Below, in pieces: positions 1 to 11,120 of a stretch of DNA of 64,000 bases (the stretch's first letter is position 1; every line of letters starts with the position of its first letter). Position numbers and translations under genes: made by a program. The notes beneath the pieces were generated by a model. That model made no database searches. It saw nothing but the letters and a program-made list of their open reading frames with translations, and had not been told where the DNA came from. Origin of the DNA: Albugo candida (taxonomy: Eukaryota; Oomycota; Peronosporomycetes; Albuginales; Albuginaceae); NCBI GenBank assembly GCA_905220665.1, contig CAJNAR010000144.1, forward strand, positions 620,001-684,000, given 5' to 3'.

Positions 1-1073
1 CCCCACGAAAACTTGTATAAAAATCGCTTTTCAGTCATCATGTACCACAAAACATCTAAGGCTTTTCCCACTCGACTTTTATCGACAGCAACAATGGATG
101 AATCTTGCTCGTGACAACTACTCTCATTAAATGAGAGGGATTGCTTCAGGTGGGCAGAAGGATTGGGGCCGGACAAATTGAATCGCGCGTATGGAAACTT
201 CTGCACCCACGCTTTGAGATATTGAATTGGTGGCTCTTTCGAGGTGCGCGATAGCTTTACCTTACGATTGAAGTTGACTCGCTTCCTTACGACCCGGTCA
301 TAGAAAAACATGGTGCCAGTCCTATTATACCCTGGTGACGATCGAATGATGCTCGGATCGCGCATGGCCAGAACATCGGCGTCCAATAATAAAACTTCGG
401 TGATGTTAGTGTGATACAAAGCCAAAGGCTTGATCCAGTAACTTCGGAATGTCTTGGCAAGTTTCTCCTCCATTTTTCCACTTCGAATCATTTCTGTGCA
501 CACATCAATGAGTTGTATTCGGTCATCGAGATGTCGAAACAAGTCACGAGTGTGATTAGATATCTCATCGGGAAAACAAAAAAATACTTGCACTAGTTCC
601 ATATTTCCAAGACATCGCAGCTCTCGAATCAACGATATCCCCATCGGTACTATTTCTTCATGCAAACAAAGGATGATGCCTCTTGCGTACGAAATCTCGG
701 CCCCGGTGGTAGATTCTTCGGGAGTGGAAGCGAGAGACGGGGAGGTAAGAGAAGATGATGCTGAGATGTCAGTAGTCGATTTGTGATGCCCTATGGAATC
801 AGCGTCCATAGCCTTGCTGCTAGCTGCGGATTGATTGTAATGTGCGTCATCACGTAAATGATGCTGTATTGTAGAGGATTGCTCATTTTTGTCAGCGTGA
901 GGCAAAGTTGAAGTAAACGCCGATGTTAGACGTGCTGAAAGTATTGGCTTGCCATTTCTAGATGACCAAAGAAGTACCACGCTACAGATAGACCAGGTCA
1001 TCAGCAGTGTCAGAATCAGTATAATAATGCCACCCGACAGACTCCGTCGGTCATTGCCTCGCCTTCCGGACAT
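1..1073 (-). CDS. GT71-like (MNN1-type) mannosyltransferase, 3' end cut by window edge
   Basis: The reading frame is open from an ATG at 1073 to the left edge (about 357 codons), so the C-terminus is missing. Residues 1-12 are basic and cytosolic-like. A hydrophobic segment at about residues 14-36 looks like a type II Golgi membrane anchor, followed by a Ser/Thr-rich stem. The luminal part has the order expected of the fungal alpha-1,3-mannosyltransferase family (GT71): an ILCLHEE strand, a YWIKPLAL segment, then the metal-binding DxD motif in LLLDADVLAM (around 361-400). Further downstream come GTMFFYD and SSIVAVDKSR. By family it would transfer mannose onto glycans in the Golgi. The first exon appears to be the whole visible gene. 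The exact acceptor is unknown, and assignment to GT71 rather than a related DxD family rests on motif resemblance only. Confidence 0.72.
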   Translation of the reverse strand, partial: MSGRRGNDRRSLSGGIIILILTLLMTWSICSVVLLWSSRNGKPILSARLTSAFTSTLPHADKNEQSSTIQHHLRDDAHYNQSAASSKAMDADSIGHHKSTTDISASSSLTSPSLASTPEESTTGAEISYARGIILCLHEEIVPMGISLIRELRCLGNMELVQVFFCFPDEISNHTRDLFRHLDDRIQLIDVCTEMIRSGKMEEKLAKTFRSYWIKPLALYHTNITEVLLLDADVLAMRDPSIIRSSPGYNRTGTMFFYDRVVRKRVNFNRKVKLSRTSKEPPIQYLKAWVQKFPYARFNLSGPNPSAHLKQSLSFNESSCHEQDSSIVAVDKSRVGKALDVLWYMMTEKRFLYKFSW

Positions 1074-1446
1074 GTTCAGCGCACAAATATTATTCTTCAA
1101 ACAAAGGTATCGGTCAGCTCAGAGAAAAATGATTTCTCTCGTCGCTTCGAATGTTCGGTAATACTACGCTTCTTATCAGCCGCGAAGAAAACTCTTTACT
1201 CGTCGCCAGATCCACCACACTCTTACATCAGGATACGAACGATCGTTAAAGATAGAAAGAGCTATATTTGATCTATTTTACTCTGTACCAGCACCATAAC
1301 GCCAAGTGTGTATCTTGTTGGATGGAATAAGGCGATGGACGACTGGTGTGAGCACTACATACAAGATGAGGGGGATCACGGGCGCACGCCACAATTAAAT
1401 CGCAGTCAGAAGCGTAAAGCGAAATTGTAGAAGGGTCGATAACGAT
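1074..1446. other. Intergenic stretch, no gene seen
   Basis: This lies upstream of the minus-strand glycosyltransferase and downstream of the DUF2062-like remnant. No reading frame with family resemblance or a plausible splice chain was found. It presumably holds the glycosyltransferase promoter, but I could not point to a specific element. Confidence 0.4.
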
Positions 1447-1950
1447 TCAGCTTGCAAACCCTTGTACACATAAAGTCCATTGGATCTCGTCAGCCGAGTC
1501 ACTCTTTCGTTGCGAATGAAAAGTACTTACACGTTTCCGAAATTGGGAGGCGGATTTGCATGAAACTTGGCAGAGCGAGAAAATCGATTTATTGGGAAGC
1601 ACTGCACTCGTATGCCAAATGACATCCGAAAGATAAATTCTTCCAGTTGGCTTCATGAACATCTGCTGACTCATCGCTGCAAAGTACATTTCTTCCCATA
1701 TTATCTACGAGACCAGAGAGGACTCAAAAGCGTCACAGCAGATATCTAAAAGCTAGAAAAGTTACATGAAGAGCGGAAACGACGCGATGTTGATTGGAGT
1801 CGCTAAATAGTTGGTCAGCAATGCGGCGACTGAGTTGAGGCGAAATATGAATGTAGCAATCATCGTAGGGACGGATGTGATTCCGGGAAGTGGAAACACT
1901 CCTACGAATAATACAACGAACGCTATCCGCCATATTAAAGCGTGCTTCAT
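1447..1950 (-). pseudogene. DUF2062-like membrane protein remnant or unresolved gene
   Basis: From an ATG at 1950 the minus strand reads a short hydrophobic protein whose core (GVFPLPG, then FRLN, then NYLATPINIASFPLF, 1767-1935) matches the small DUF2062 membrane family, which typically has a G-V-F-P-x-P-G loop and an N-x-x-x-T-P-L/I-N motif. The frame stops at 1762-1764 just after this motif. A donor (GTAAC, 1765) and acceptor (1705) are present, but the coding-looking continuation (EEMYFA..., ending 1447) is one base out of phase with that splice. Either the exon structure differs from what I found or the gene carries a frameshift. Decay is plausible because other broken genes occur in this window. 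Function of the family is not established. Confidence 0.35.
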
Positions 1951-2215
1951 TTTAATACTGACCGCCGAATGCGCCAAATGCCAGAGGTAAAGCAATGCTT
2001 AGAGGCGAAGCTGAGAGCGCTGGAACCCAGCCTCAAGTCAATTGCAGACCAAGCGTGCAGTTCCTCCAGATTTGAGAACTTTTATAAGGGGTTTCGTCAC
2101 ACTCTCCTGCAAAAATGAGCGCATACGTTCAAATAATTAGCAATGAAACTTTAATTGAAAACACCGCTATATATCGATGTTGGGAACTCAGCTACTGGTA
2201 ATAACAAAATTAAGT

Positions 2216-4570
2216 TTACATCTGGAGAAGTCGTTTCTCCTCCTCTTCGTGACGCAAGGCTTCTTCTTCCAGTGTTTCTCCAGCCAACTGATATCGTTTA
2301 TCTATTTTGTCATTTGGTTGCGATTGGGCATACGCAACTCCTAAAAATTGCGGATCATCTTTTGCTTTCTTGGCGTATTTCAAAATCGCTTCGCGTGGAT
2401 CCTCTTCTCGGAAGGAGCGTTTGATGTGACTTTGCATGAAGTATTGCGTGAATGTAGTTGACCCACTTATTTTACCTCCCACACCTGGACCAGTGATTGG
2501 CTTCTCTGGCGCTTTCGACTTGACCGGATCCTTTCGTGTGCGATGAAGTTGACGGCTCACTGAAATCTCATCGCGATACATTGGCAATGCATGAGGATTG
2601 TGAATTTTCCCGACACCATCGATGCGAGCCCCAAATTCTGCAGATTTGGTTTTCAATCTCTTTGTAGTTGAGACTAGGACTCCTTTTGTGCTCAAAGCTG
2701 GATCGTAGCAAACCCTGCAATTGTTCTCAGATGTACCCACTAATAGCTGGTTAATCGAATGATGCCATTCTACACAGATGGCGCTCTCATCCACATTCAT
2801 CTCGATTCCTGCGATAGGATCCGACACACCCGGTGAGTGCACATCATAAAAGCGGACTTGCCCGTGCGATCCTTTTCCTCTTGGTACGCTTACACCTGCT
2901 GCTAGGCAGCTTCCAGTTGCATTGAAAGCAACGTTTGCTGTTCCGAATGCGCCATCGACGTTTGTGTAAATCTTGAGCGGACTCGATGTTTTTCTCATGT
3001 CCCATATTTTGATAGTTTGATCAACGCATGATCTAGATGCAAATAATTTGTTATCTGGAGCGATTCGAATACAAGAGATCCCGAGGTCGGAGGAGCCTGG
3101 GGCATGAGCGTCTTTTATGAGAATTGAAGAGCCAGCATATGCTCGGCGAGGATCAATCCATTGTATTTGTCCATCAGCGGTGGCACCAGCAATCATAGAT
3201 CCATCCACATTGTATGTGCATGTTGTTACGCCACATCTTCTTCCACTCTTTCCTTTCATTTTTAAAACCTTGTTGTTGATCAGCTTTTCAAATGCTCGTT
3301 TTCCATCGAGTTTCCAAATTCGCACAGTTCCATCCAACGAGCTAGTGATCATTTCATCCCTAGCTTTTGGATGCCACTGCCCACGGGTTGTAGCATGAGT
3401 GTGTCCCTTTGTATGCGCCATATCCACGACATACATGTCTCCCTTGACAAATTGTAATTCTTCTACTCCTTCTCGAGTTAAGACTTTTGGCTGGGAAGAT
3501 CCCAGCACCGCAAGCAAACGATCCCCTGAAGGACTATAGCTAAGTGCCATAATGGGGTGACCATCATCGACCTCGATTTCTCTAAATGGACGAACATGTC
3601 TTGCCATTCCAGCAAAATCCCATAATTTGACATGGTAGTCCATCGAACCAGTAGCAACTCGAACACCAGGAGGATCAATGGCCACGCATGAAATTAATTT
3701 GGAATGGTGGCCTCCCAAAATTACTTGATTCGTGATCGGAAGTTTGTACCGAACATTCACATTATCCTGTGCATCTTCGCTTTCGTTGTCTGAGGTTCGG
3801 TCATCCTCTACAGTATCAGTTTTCTTAGCATCTTTTTCCCCTTGCTCGTCTTGTAACGAAAGTCCATAACTCTTTGCGGCTGGACTTTGCATCATCGCTG
3901 CAGTCAAAGTTGCAATCTCTCTATCTCGCTACGACAAGTTGAGAATGTGATGATTGCTTAATTATTGAGTACTATCCATGATAACGGTACAAATACCTGT
4001 TGTCGTACTTCTTTCATTTCTGGATTGCTCTTAGTCTTAGCCATATCAATAGCTTCGTTGGTCGCGCTGCCTGGATTCGTATTTCGAACGTAATACGAAC
4101 GCGAGCTGGCAGCAAACTTGATAACATCGCCATCTAAAATGGTATACGCTAAGTAAATTTTAAAGTATCCCAAAAGCATTCCAACGTACTTGACAAAGTC
4201 ATCGGCTGATGGGGCTCTAATCGTTCGTCATTCAGAAAAGTGCCCTGAGCAGATCCCAAATCCATCAGCTTGAGCTTCTTGTCTTCGTGGTGATGCGCAA
4301 TAACGGCGTGTGTTCTTGATACTGACGGGTGCAATAAGCTTATAGCACATACTACATCATTTCTGCCAATGCAATAGTACTTGCAAAGTCCGAGCTCAAT
4401 TGTTCCAACAATTTGATCATCTTTCATTACCTCTAAAAATGCATTGCAGTTGAATTCAGATGGCTCACCTGACCTACAATAATTAAACCAATTGAGTCCA
4501 TCACGTTATCCATAATTGCAAGATGGCTTAGTTACCACGTAGGAGGCATCTGCTGCGCTGCAATCGCCAT
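2216..4570 (-). CDS. WDR70: NIPP1-type FHA domain fused to WDR70 (WD40) protein
   Basis: Four exons (4570-4536, 4473-4190, 4148-3997, 3928-2216) join in phase to give 727 residues. Introns are 62, 41 and 68 bases with GT-AG ends. Residues 1-120 resemble NIPP1/PPP1R8: a PPTWSGEPS start, LEVMKDDQ, the phosphothreonine-binding GR and SRTH motifs of an FHA domain, then GTFLNDERLEPHQP. A short charged linker leads into a full WDR70 (human gene about 654 residues): WD repeats, then the family's C-terminal FTQYFMQ and KRSFREEDPREAILKYAKKAKDDPQFLG. WDR70 is a nuclear protein linked to splicing and DNA-damage response. NIPP1's FHA binds phosphorylated splicing factors. A WDR70-only model from ATG 3895 is possible, but the upstream exon reads into it without a stop and no other home exists for the FHA exons. 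Divergent from MARCH6, 159 bases apart. Confidence 0.82.
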
Positions 4571-4729
4571 CGGGATGCAAGTACTGTACCTTACCACTAT
4601 AGTAGATCGTACCTATCTAATGTCACAATACTTATGATTTAAGCAGGTCTTAGAGTCGGTGCTTTTCTTCATTAAAAATACCTTACACGAAATTCTCTGT
4701 CAGAAAACGATACGCCAAGTCATCAAAGG

Positions 4730-7700
4730 ATGAAAGATTCCGCGAGCGGTGAGATACATTCCGATTTCCCCCTTCCCAGGGATGCTTCAACGCAAAATCA
4801 AAGTCGCGAACAGGATGAAGAAGCGGAATGTCGTGTCTGTCGAGGCGAAGCGGTACGTAATTTCTCACAGGTCTAAATAAAGCTGATCATGACTAACTAT
4901 TCTCTCTAAATTATAGGAGCCGGAAAGACGTCTTTTTTCTCCATGTAAATGTAGTGGTAGCATTCGATATGCGCATTCAGACTGTCTGGAGCAGTGGCTT
5001 GGTCATTCAGGCAAAAAAGTTTGTGAATTATGTCGCTACGAATTCAAATTCCGGCCCATTTATGATCCGAATACGCCAGAAGTGTTACCATGGACACAAA
5101 TGCTTGGGTCCTTGCTCAAAGTTATATGTTTGGAGTGGATACCTTTATTGGTCAGAGGGCTCTTGGTTCTGGTTTTGTGGACTGCGGTAGCACCCTGGTG
5201 CACGAGCTGGTTATACCGAATGTGGCTGCTTCGTGCGTCAGCGATGGCAAATGTCAACTTCTCGGAACGCCTACATTTGACAGAAATAATGGATGATATA
5301 TATTCTGGCATATTTCTTGTTATATGCATAATTTTTTCATTTTTATCGCTGATTTCGTTCGCAGAATTTTGGAGATCCCATTTGGATCAAGAGAACGAAA
5401 TAGTCGATGAACGAGTGCAATTCCCAGTTTGGCCTGCAAATGCTGCAGCAAATCGGGAAGAATTGGAGCAAGTGGAAGGCGTGCAAGACATGCAAGCTCA
5501 AAATTGGAGAGAAAACGGATTACGGAATGAGGCTATGGTTGATGATGATGGACCAGAAGCTGAAGATGAGAATAGGCGGGAACAGGAGCAAGAGCTACGG
5601 CATCGAGGGCCAGAAAGACGTAACGTGCAAGCCAATATTTTCGCTGATGGACCAGAAGCAGTTGCGCTAGCACCAATTCCTGTTCCCCGCAACGATGCAT
5701 GGGGTGCAAACAATAACAACAATATTCCGCCGAATAACAGGGCGTGGGAAGAAGATATGGACCATTTGGAAATAAATATTGCTCTGGATGAACTGCTTGG
5801 TTTCCGTGGAGATTTCTTGGTGCTTTTTCGTAACGTCTCGTGGTTTCTTGCATTCAACGGAGCTCATTTGGGTTTGTTTGCATTCATCCCTTACACTTTA
5901 GGAAGCTCCATCTTGTCTGCTCTCGGGAAACTTGTCACGTCGGTCCCTTTTTGGTCGGAATTGATGCCGATGGTACAATATCCGACGACAAGTGAAGAAA
6001 GTATTGCTGTGGACCATACCTCAATATTGTCGTTGATAATCACTTCCTTGCTCAAGCATATCAGTCTTGCTCAAAGGAATGGCGACTGTATACAACTTGT
6101 GGATTTGTGTACATGTGCAATGGGATACGTCTCAATATGCTTTACTATTCTTCTGTGGCGATTTATGATTAAGACTGTCTCTTCATATACAAGGAGACCG
6201 CTCATGGGTGGATTGATTTGGATTTTACGCTGCTTGGGTGCCCTGGTCAAAGTCTCGAGTCTTTTATTCATGAAGATGATTATACTACCAATTATACTTG
6301 GTCTAGGGATCGATTTTGCTACACTGAGTCTTGTAAAGGCGTCCTTTTCAGGTCGATTGTTGTATTGCTTGGACAGCATGATGGAGGCGATCATGGTTCA
6401 CTGGGTGCTTGGTATCACATTCATGCTCTTCGTCACGGTTTCGGTGCTCCAATTACGGGAAGTTTTGCATCCTGACATACTGGGTAAAGGGATTCGACCA
6501 CAAGAAGCTCATACTGAATTGTTACGCTCCCTATTAAGCGAAAGCTACTCAAGACATGCACGTCGACTGTTTCTATCTATAGTGGTATATGCGATTCTTC
6601 TGATCGTCGTGATTCACACTCCAGTTCGTATTGCAAGCTGGTTACAACCAGCTTGGTTCCCCATCACTCTCCATTTTCAGCATATTAATCGCCAGCTCCA
6701 AGTACCTTTAGAGCTTCTCGTGATTCATCTGGTTGCACTGGGAATTTTAGAGCACACGAAAAACGAAGTGGGGCGATGGCAACACGTAGTAATCAAGCTG
6801 ACTTCGAAAGCTCTGGGTCTCACGGCGTATTTACTCCCACGAATAAAGGCCAACGAAGTCGACGAAGCGCAGTTTCCGCAAGTAAAGAAACAAAGCGAGT
6901 TTGTCCTTGGTCCACCTCCACTGCACTTCAATCCTCAAGCAGCTGCGCCACCTGAGCGGCTCCGTATCAAAGGAAGAAGGTATTTTCCATGGCCAGAGGA
7001 TGATGTAGAGGTAACAACACCTCTAGAGTATACATTACTACCAAGGGTGGAAGCATCCGCCGCAATTTACGTTCGATTGGCAGTGCTCGTCACAATCTGT
7101 ACCGCAGTATGTATCACAATAGTTGGAGTGAGCATTTTTGGATCCCTACTTCTTGGTAGATACGCAATCTCACCCATCGAGAAACTATTTGATATTTCTC
7201 ATGATACATTAGCATTGGGCGTGGGAGTTCTTATCGTGTGGTTTATCGTCCACTGCGTTAATGCTATATCCGCACTGCTACAGTCCGACGAGCAAATTGG
7301 GCCAGTACTGCTACAGCGTGGCTTTTGTGTCAAAAATCTGACTCCAGTCAACGCAGCGACATGTGTGATTGGATGGGGCTTCATATGTCCCCTTCTAGTT
7401 GGTATTCTTCTCATTTCTTGTGCTCCAGCACTCGATTGTACTTGGATGGAATGTTTCTGGCTGGGCTACCTCGTCTTCAATATGACAATTTGGCTTTATT
7501 GCTGTTTCCAGTCCGCTCGAGAGCGTCAAGAGCCACGTCTTGAAGGAAACCCCGCTGTGGATGAAGAACGTCATCTATTGAATGAAAGCGACGATGAAGC
7601 GCAACACAACGATGCAGTGGCAGGTGACCGCCCAATAAACGCTCACGGTGCTGCAATTCTCAATGACGGACGCGATCCTCTTGACCATGACGTTCTGGAA

Positions 7701-8102
7701 GCTTTACGGCTGTCATATCAGCAACTCGAATTCACACTTTTATTGCTTGAAAACGACCGCGCGCATGTACAGGACGAAAACCTATCGGCACGCTGCCTCG
7801 ATGTTGGCCACTTTCATGACAAAGTTCTGGTGCCTGTGTTTATGGCATTGGTATTTGAACTCGTGGCTTCAAAGATAATGGCAACTCTTATCCGAGCTTT
7901 TCGTCTTTCCGACTGGTTTGGTCTTACTTTCATCCTTCTTATTGAGAATTACGCATTTGTGGTATCATTGCTGACTCTGATATGCATCTCTGCGTTATCG
8001 AGTGTACGCGAACAATTTAGTCGATGGCTGACCAGTCTACGGGATCGAATGCGAAATGAGCGATATTTAGTCGGTCGCCAATTACAAGACAGAGCAAGAT
8101 AG
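4730..8102 (+). CDS. MARCHF6: MARCH6/Doa10-type RING-CH E3 ubiquitin ligase of the ER
   Basis: Two exons (4730-4852, 4917-8102; 64-base intron) give 1102 residues. The RING-CH finger is at residues 34-80 with the C4HC3 ligands C34, C37, C51, C53, H61, C64, C77, C80 and the signature CKCSGSIRYAH. The intron splits the finger after Ala41, so the ATG at 4730 is needed for a complete RING. The rest is a polytopic membrane protein with many hydrophobic segments, an acidic Glu-rich loop (about residues 155-240), and the long conserved TM block typical of Doa10/TEB4 (yeast 1319, human 910 residues). The family ubiquitinates misfolded ER and membrane proteins and sterol enzymes for proteasomal degradation, working with UBC6/UBC7-type E2 enzymes. 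Confidence 0.93.
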
Positions 8103-8989
8103 AAAAAAGAGGAATCAAACGCATACTATATCAGAAGCACACAGGTACGATTTCCATGCTGCTCAAATCGAGTCTGATCTGATCAAACAGATCAGAGCTT
8201 GATTTGGATTGTGCTAGGAGACATCACTTCGTACAAAACGGCTTGATTAGAGCGCTTTTATAATCTGAATATATATAGAGCTGCAGCAACAAAATTTCAA
8301 TGTGTGGGAAGAATCGCCATCTATCACATAATCAGAGATGAAACCTTGTCTTCTTCGACTGCAGATCTCGTGGCTGGAATTACTCGACTCTATTCTGTGG
8401 CAGCCGCTGGTGCAGCATGCATTACTAGAAAACATCTGAATGAAAAAGAAAAAATCGTTTGGCTTGTCATGCAGAATGAAAATGAAGCTCGACAAAATAC
8501 TCGTATCAGCTTTTCCTTCGTTCCATCTCGTTGAAACTTGACAGATCAATTCGTTGCTTTTCTTTCCAGTGATAAGTATCTCAATTGCGCCCAAAAAACG
8601 GGTACACTGAACTTCTGAAAGTAGTTTATACGAGCTGAACCAGACTACGAGAGTCTAAAAGTAGGCTGTCCGAGACATTACGTACAAATGTTGCGATATC
8701 AGGTAGGAGCACACGTAATCAAGTAATCAAGAAGAGTGGCAAAAAAGTTTGCGAGAAATTTTGTGCTTTAAGGCTTTGTGTGTATCTTTGGAAACATTCA
8801 GGATGGAGAATGATACTTCGTCTCATCTTGAGAATGCTTGCACTCAGTACCGAATGATGGTTAATCGGGTGAATGATTGGTTCATGCCTCAGCGTTCGAT
8901 GAGAAGCATTTTCAAGGTTTTACCCTGTCTGAAGCGCATTCGTCTGTATCGTCTGGATAGATTCGATAACCTCGGCTTGGTCCCATAGG
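8103..8989. other. Intergenic stretch, no supported gene
   Basis: Between the MARCH6 stop and a GC-richer block. Small open frames at 8247-8594 (-) and 8304-8534 (+) overlap each other, lack convincing ATG starts and match no family I know. No tRNA box B sequence was seen. Confidence 0.4.
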
Positions 8990-9185
8990 TTTACGCACCC
9001 CGCCACGGACGGCCAGAAGGTACCTCGCATGCTCCTTGTGTGATCCCAGCACACAAGAAGCATGCGAAGTATAGCTCCGCATGAGGCGGTATCGAGGCAG
9101 CAGCTCTTGCTCCAAATGCTTGCTCAGTAACTTGAGGCGGCATAGGTGGGCCCCGCACACATATAGATCGAGTGAGATCCAAGTA
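8990..9185. other. GC-rich block with a strong hairpin, possible structured RNA
   Basis: This block is visibly richer in G and C than the flanking intergenic DNA. At its centre, 9025-9067 forms an 18-bp stem with one internal mismatch: arms 9027-9042 and 9050-9065 pair at 15 of 16 positions, plus two flanking pairs, around a 7-base loop (9043-9049). Further CG-rich tracts at 9001-9015 and 9081-9090 could pair locally. It did not match U1, U2, U4, U5, U6, U3, SRP or RNase P landmarks that I know. It sits 125 bases upstream of the photolyase gene, so it could instead be an element of that gene's 5' region. Confidence 0.3.
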
Positions 9186-9310
9186 GTCAGGTATTTGGTT
9201 ACATTGCAAAGTAAGCTATAATACTGAAAGCTGTATCATCAAACGATAGCCTGAGACGGTTTGCACATTAGTGTGCTTTGATACATTCTGTATAGTTAGT
9301 TAGACCTTCA

Positions 9311-11089
9311 ATGATAGGGCCAGTTGATTGTTGTATTATACATCAGCACTTATTGGCTATCACCAATTCTGTAATGACAACTTTGCGAAACAAGTTGGAA
9401 TCGTGTGTTCGGCTGCCGACCGGATTTCAAAATGAGCGAATTCGGTGGCTTTACGATGGAATTTCGAATGCCCCGATCATTGGGAAGTCCTCTTATCTTT
9501 TGTACTGGATGCAAACAAGCGTACGCACGAAATATAATTATAGTCTGGAATATGCGATCGCTGCCGCTACTGCCTTGCATGTGCCATTACAGGTTGTCTA
9601 CTTTTTCAGTGATCAATCAGCTGTTCCTGAATCACAATTAATGAAAGATCCCAATGCTTTTGCATTTTCCACCGAGCGGCATGCAAAGTTTGCGTTGGAA
9701 GGCCTTGCATGCACAGAGAAGCGCTTGCGCGAGCGAGGGTTAGCATTCAAGGTATTGTATCATAGTCGAGAAAAGGATATTCCATCGGTAGGCAGCGACA
9801 CCTCCTTGTTTTGTCGCAAACGTCTACTGTCCAAGTGTGCAGAACATGCAGTACTCGTAGTGACAGATCGGCCATACTTGCGTCCTTCGGCACTTGATAC
9901 CCTTACTTGCGCTACAAATGCATCTGAAAAGCAGCTTCCTTGGGGTATGGTACAAATTGAAGGGGATGTCGTGATTCCATGTGAAACCACCTCAAAGAAA
10001 GAAGAGTTTGCCGCCCGTACAATTCGTCCTAAAATCACGCGACTACTACCCAATTTCATGAAAGAACTTGAGCACGTCTCAGTTCCCGACTTTGTACAAT
10101 CTTACGATCGAGAACTTCTACAGTGTCCGACCAGCGACTTTATAGAAAAAAGCCTCAAGTGTGATACAAGCAAGGAGTTGCTAGTACTAAAGCTGTCCCA
10201 GATCAACGATGTTCTTTCACATTTACAGGTTGACAGGAACGTTCCTGGACTCAACAATTTTCGTGGAGGAGAAGATGAAGCTTCATTGCTCACCAAGGTT
10301 TTTCTGGAGAAAAAACTGAAGAATTATGCTCTAGGAAGGAATGAGCCCAGCAACGATGGAACGAGTAACATCAGCTTGTATCTTCATTTTGGTCATATTA
10401 GTCCTGTTCGTATCGCCCTTGCAACACACAAAATCAAAGACGCAAGCTCGAAAGCGAGTCGCGACGCCTTTTTAGAAGAAATGATTGTTCGGCGTGAACT
10501 GTCTGTGAACATGATCGTATTCAACCCACAGTCTTATGACTCGATGGAATGTCTTCCAAATTTTGCGAAAAAGACTCTGCAAGATCATGCTGACGACAAA
10601 AGACCATTTTTATACACGTTGGAGGAATTGGAATCAGCTAAAACATATGATCAATTTTGGAATGCTGCCCAGATGGAGATGCTTTTCAGCGGTAAAATGC
10701 ATGGCTACATGCGAATGTACTGGGCGAAAAAGATACTTGAATGGTCAGCATCGCCGGAACAAGCGTATACGTATGCTCTCTATCTTAATAACAAGTACTG
10801 CCTGGATGCGCCTGATCCCAACTCGTATACTGGTATTGCTTGGTCCTTTGGAAAGCATGACCAGGGTTGGAAGGAGCGTCCGATTTTTGGTAAAGTACGC
10901 TATATGAATGAGACTGGTCTCAAGCGAAAGCTACGGATGGACGCATATGTCCTCAAAGTTAGTCAGTTACGAAAACAAGCCTCACTGCACGAGACCAACA
11001 GTTTGATGAAGCTTTGCCTCACAGCGAAAAGCAAAATGCCTGCAACCAGAGCGATCGATCTATGCGTAACGAAGAAACCAAAAATCTGA
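9311..11089 (+). CDS. Class II CPD photolyase
   Basis: A single exon encodes up to 592 residues. The first ATG (9311) adds 21 residues to a second in-frame ATG at 9374, which gives a start (MTTLRNKLES) closer to most family members. The N-terminal half is the Rossmann-like photolyase domain (SSYLLYWMQTSVRT, NYSLEYAI, VVYFF). The C-terminal FAD-binding part carries the class II hallmark NNKYCLDAPDPNSYTGIAWS followed by GKHDQGWKERPIFGKVRYMN. It splits UV-induced cyclobutane pyrimidine dimers using blue light and FADH-. The last 50 residues are basic and may be a nuclear or organellar targeting tail. It is convergent with the PDZ gene, with only 31 bases between stop codons, so the 3' UTRs must overlap. 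Confidence 0.93.
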   Translation: MIGPVDCCIIHQHLLAITNSVMTTLRNKLESCVRLPTGFQNERIRWLYDGISNAPIIGKSSYLLYWMQTSVRTKYNYSLEYAIAAATALHVPLQVVYFFSDQSAVPESQLMKDPNAFAFSTERHAKFALEGLACTEKRLRERGLAFKVLYHSREKDIPSVGSDTSLFCRKRLLSKCAEHAVLVVTDRPYLRPSALDTLTCATNASEKQLPWGMVQIEGDVVIPCETTSKKEEFAARTIRPKITRLLPNFMKELEHVSVPDFVQSYDRELLQCPTSDFIEKSLKCDTSKELLVLKLSQINDVLSHLQVDRNVPGLNNFRGGEDEASLLTKVFLEKKLKNYALGRNEPSNDGTSNISLYLHFGHISPVRIALATHKIKDASSKASRDAFLEEMIVRRELSVNMIVFNPQSYDSMECLPNFAKKTLQDHADDKRPFLYTLEELESAKTYDQFWNAAQMEMLFSGKMHGYMRMYWAKKILEWSASPEQAYTYALYLNNKYCLDAPDPNSYTGIAWSFGKHDQGWKERPIFGKVRYMNETGLKRKLRMDAYVLKVSQLRKQASLHETNSLMKLCLTAKSKMPATRAIDLCVTKKPKI

Positions 11090-11120
11090 CAATGCAATGC
11101 GACAGAATTGAAACATGATA

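Noticed and set aside
8247..8594. Open frames on both strands between MARCH6 and photolyase
   Set aside because: They overlap each other, begin with non-ATG codons or low-complexity sequence, and show no domain or splice partners.
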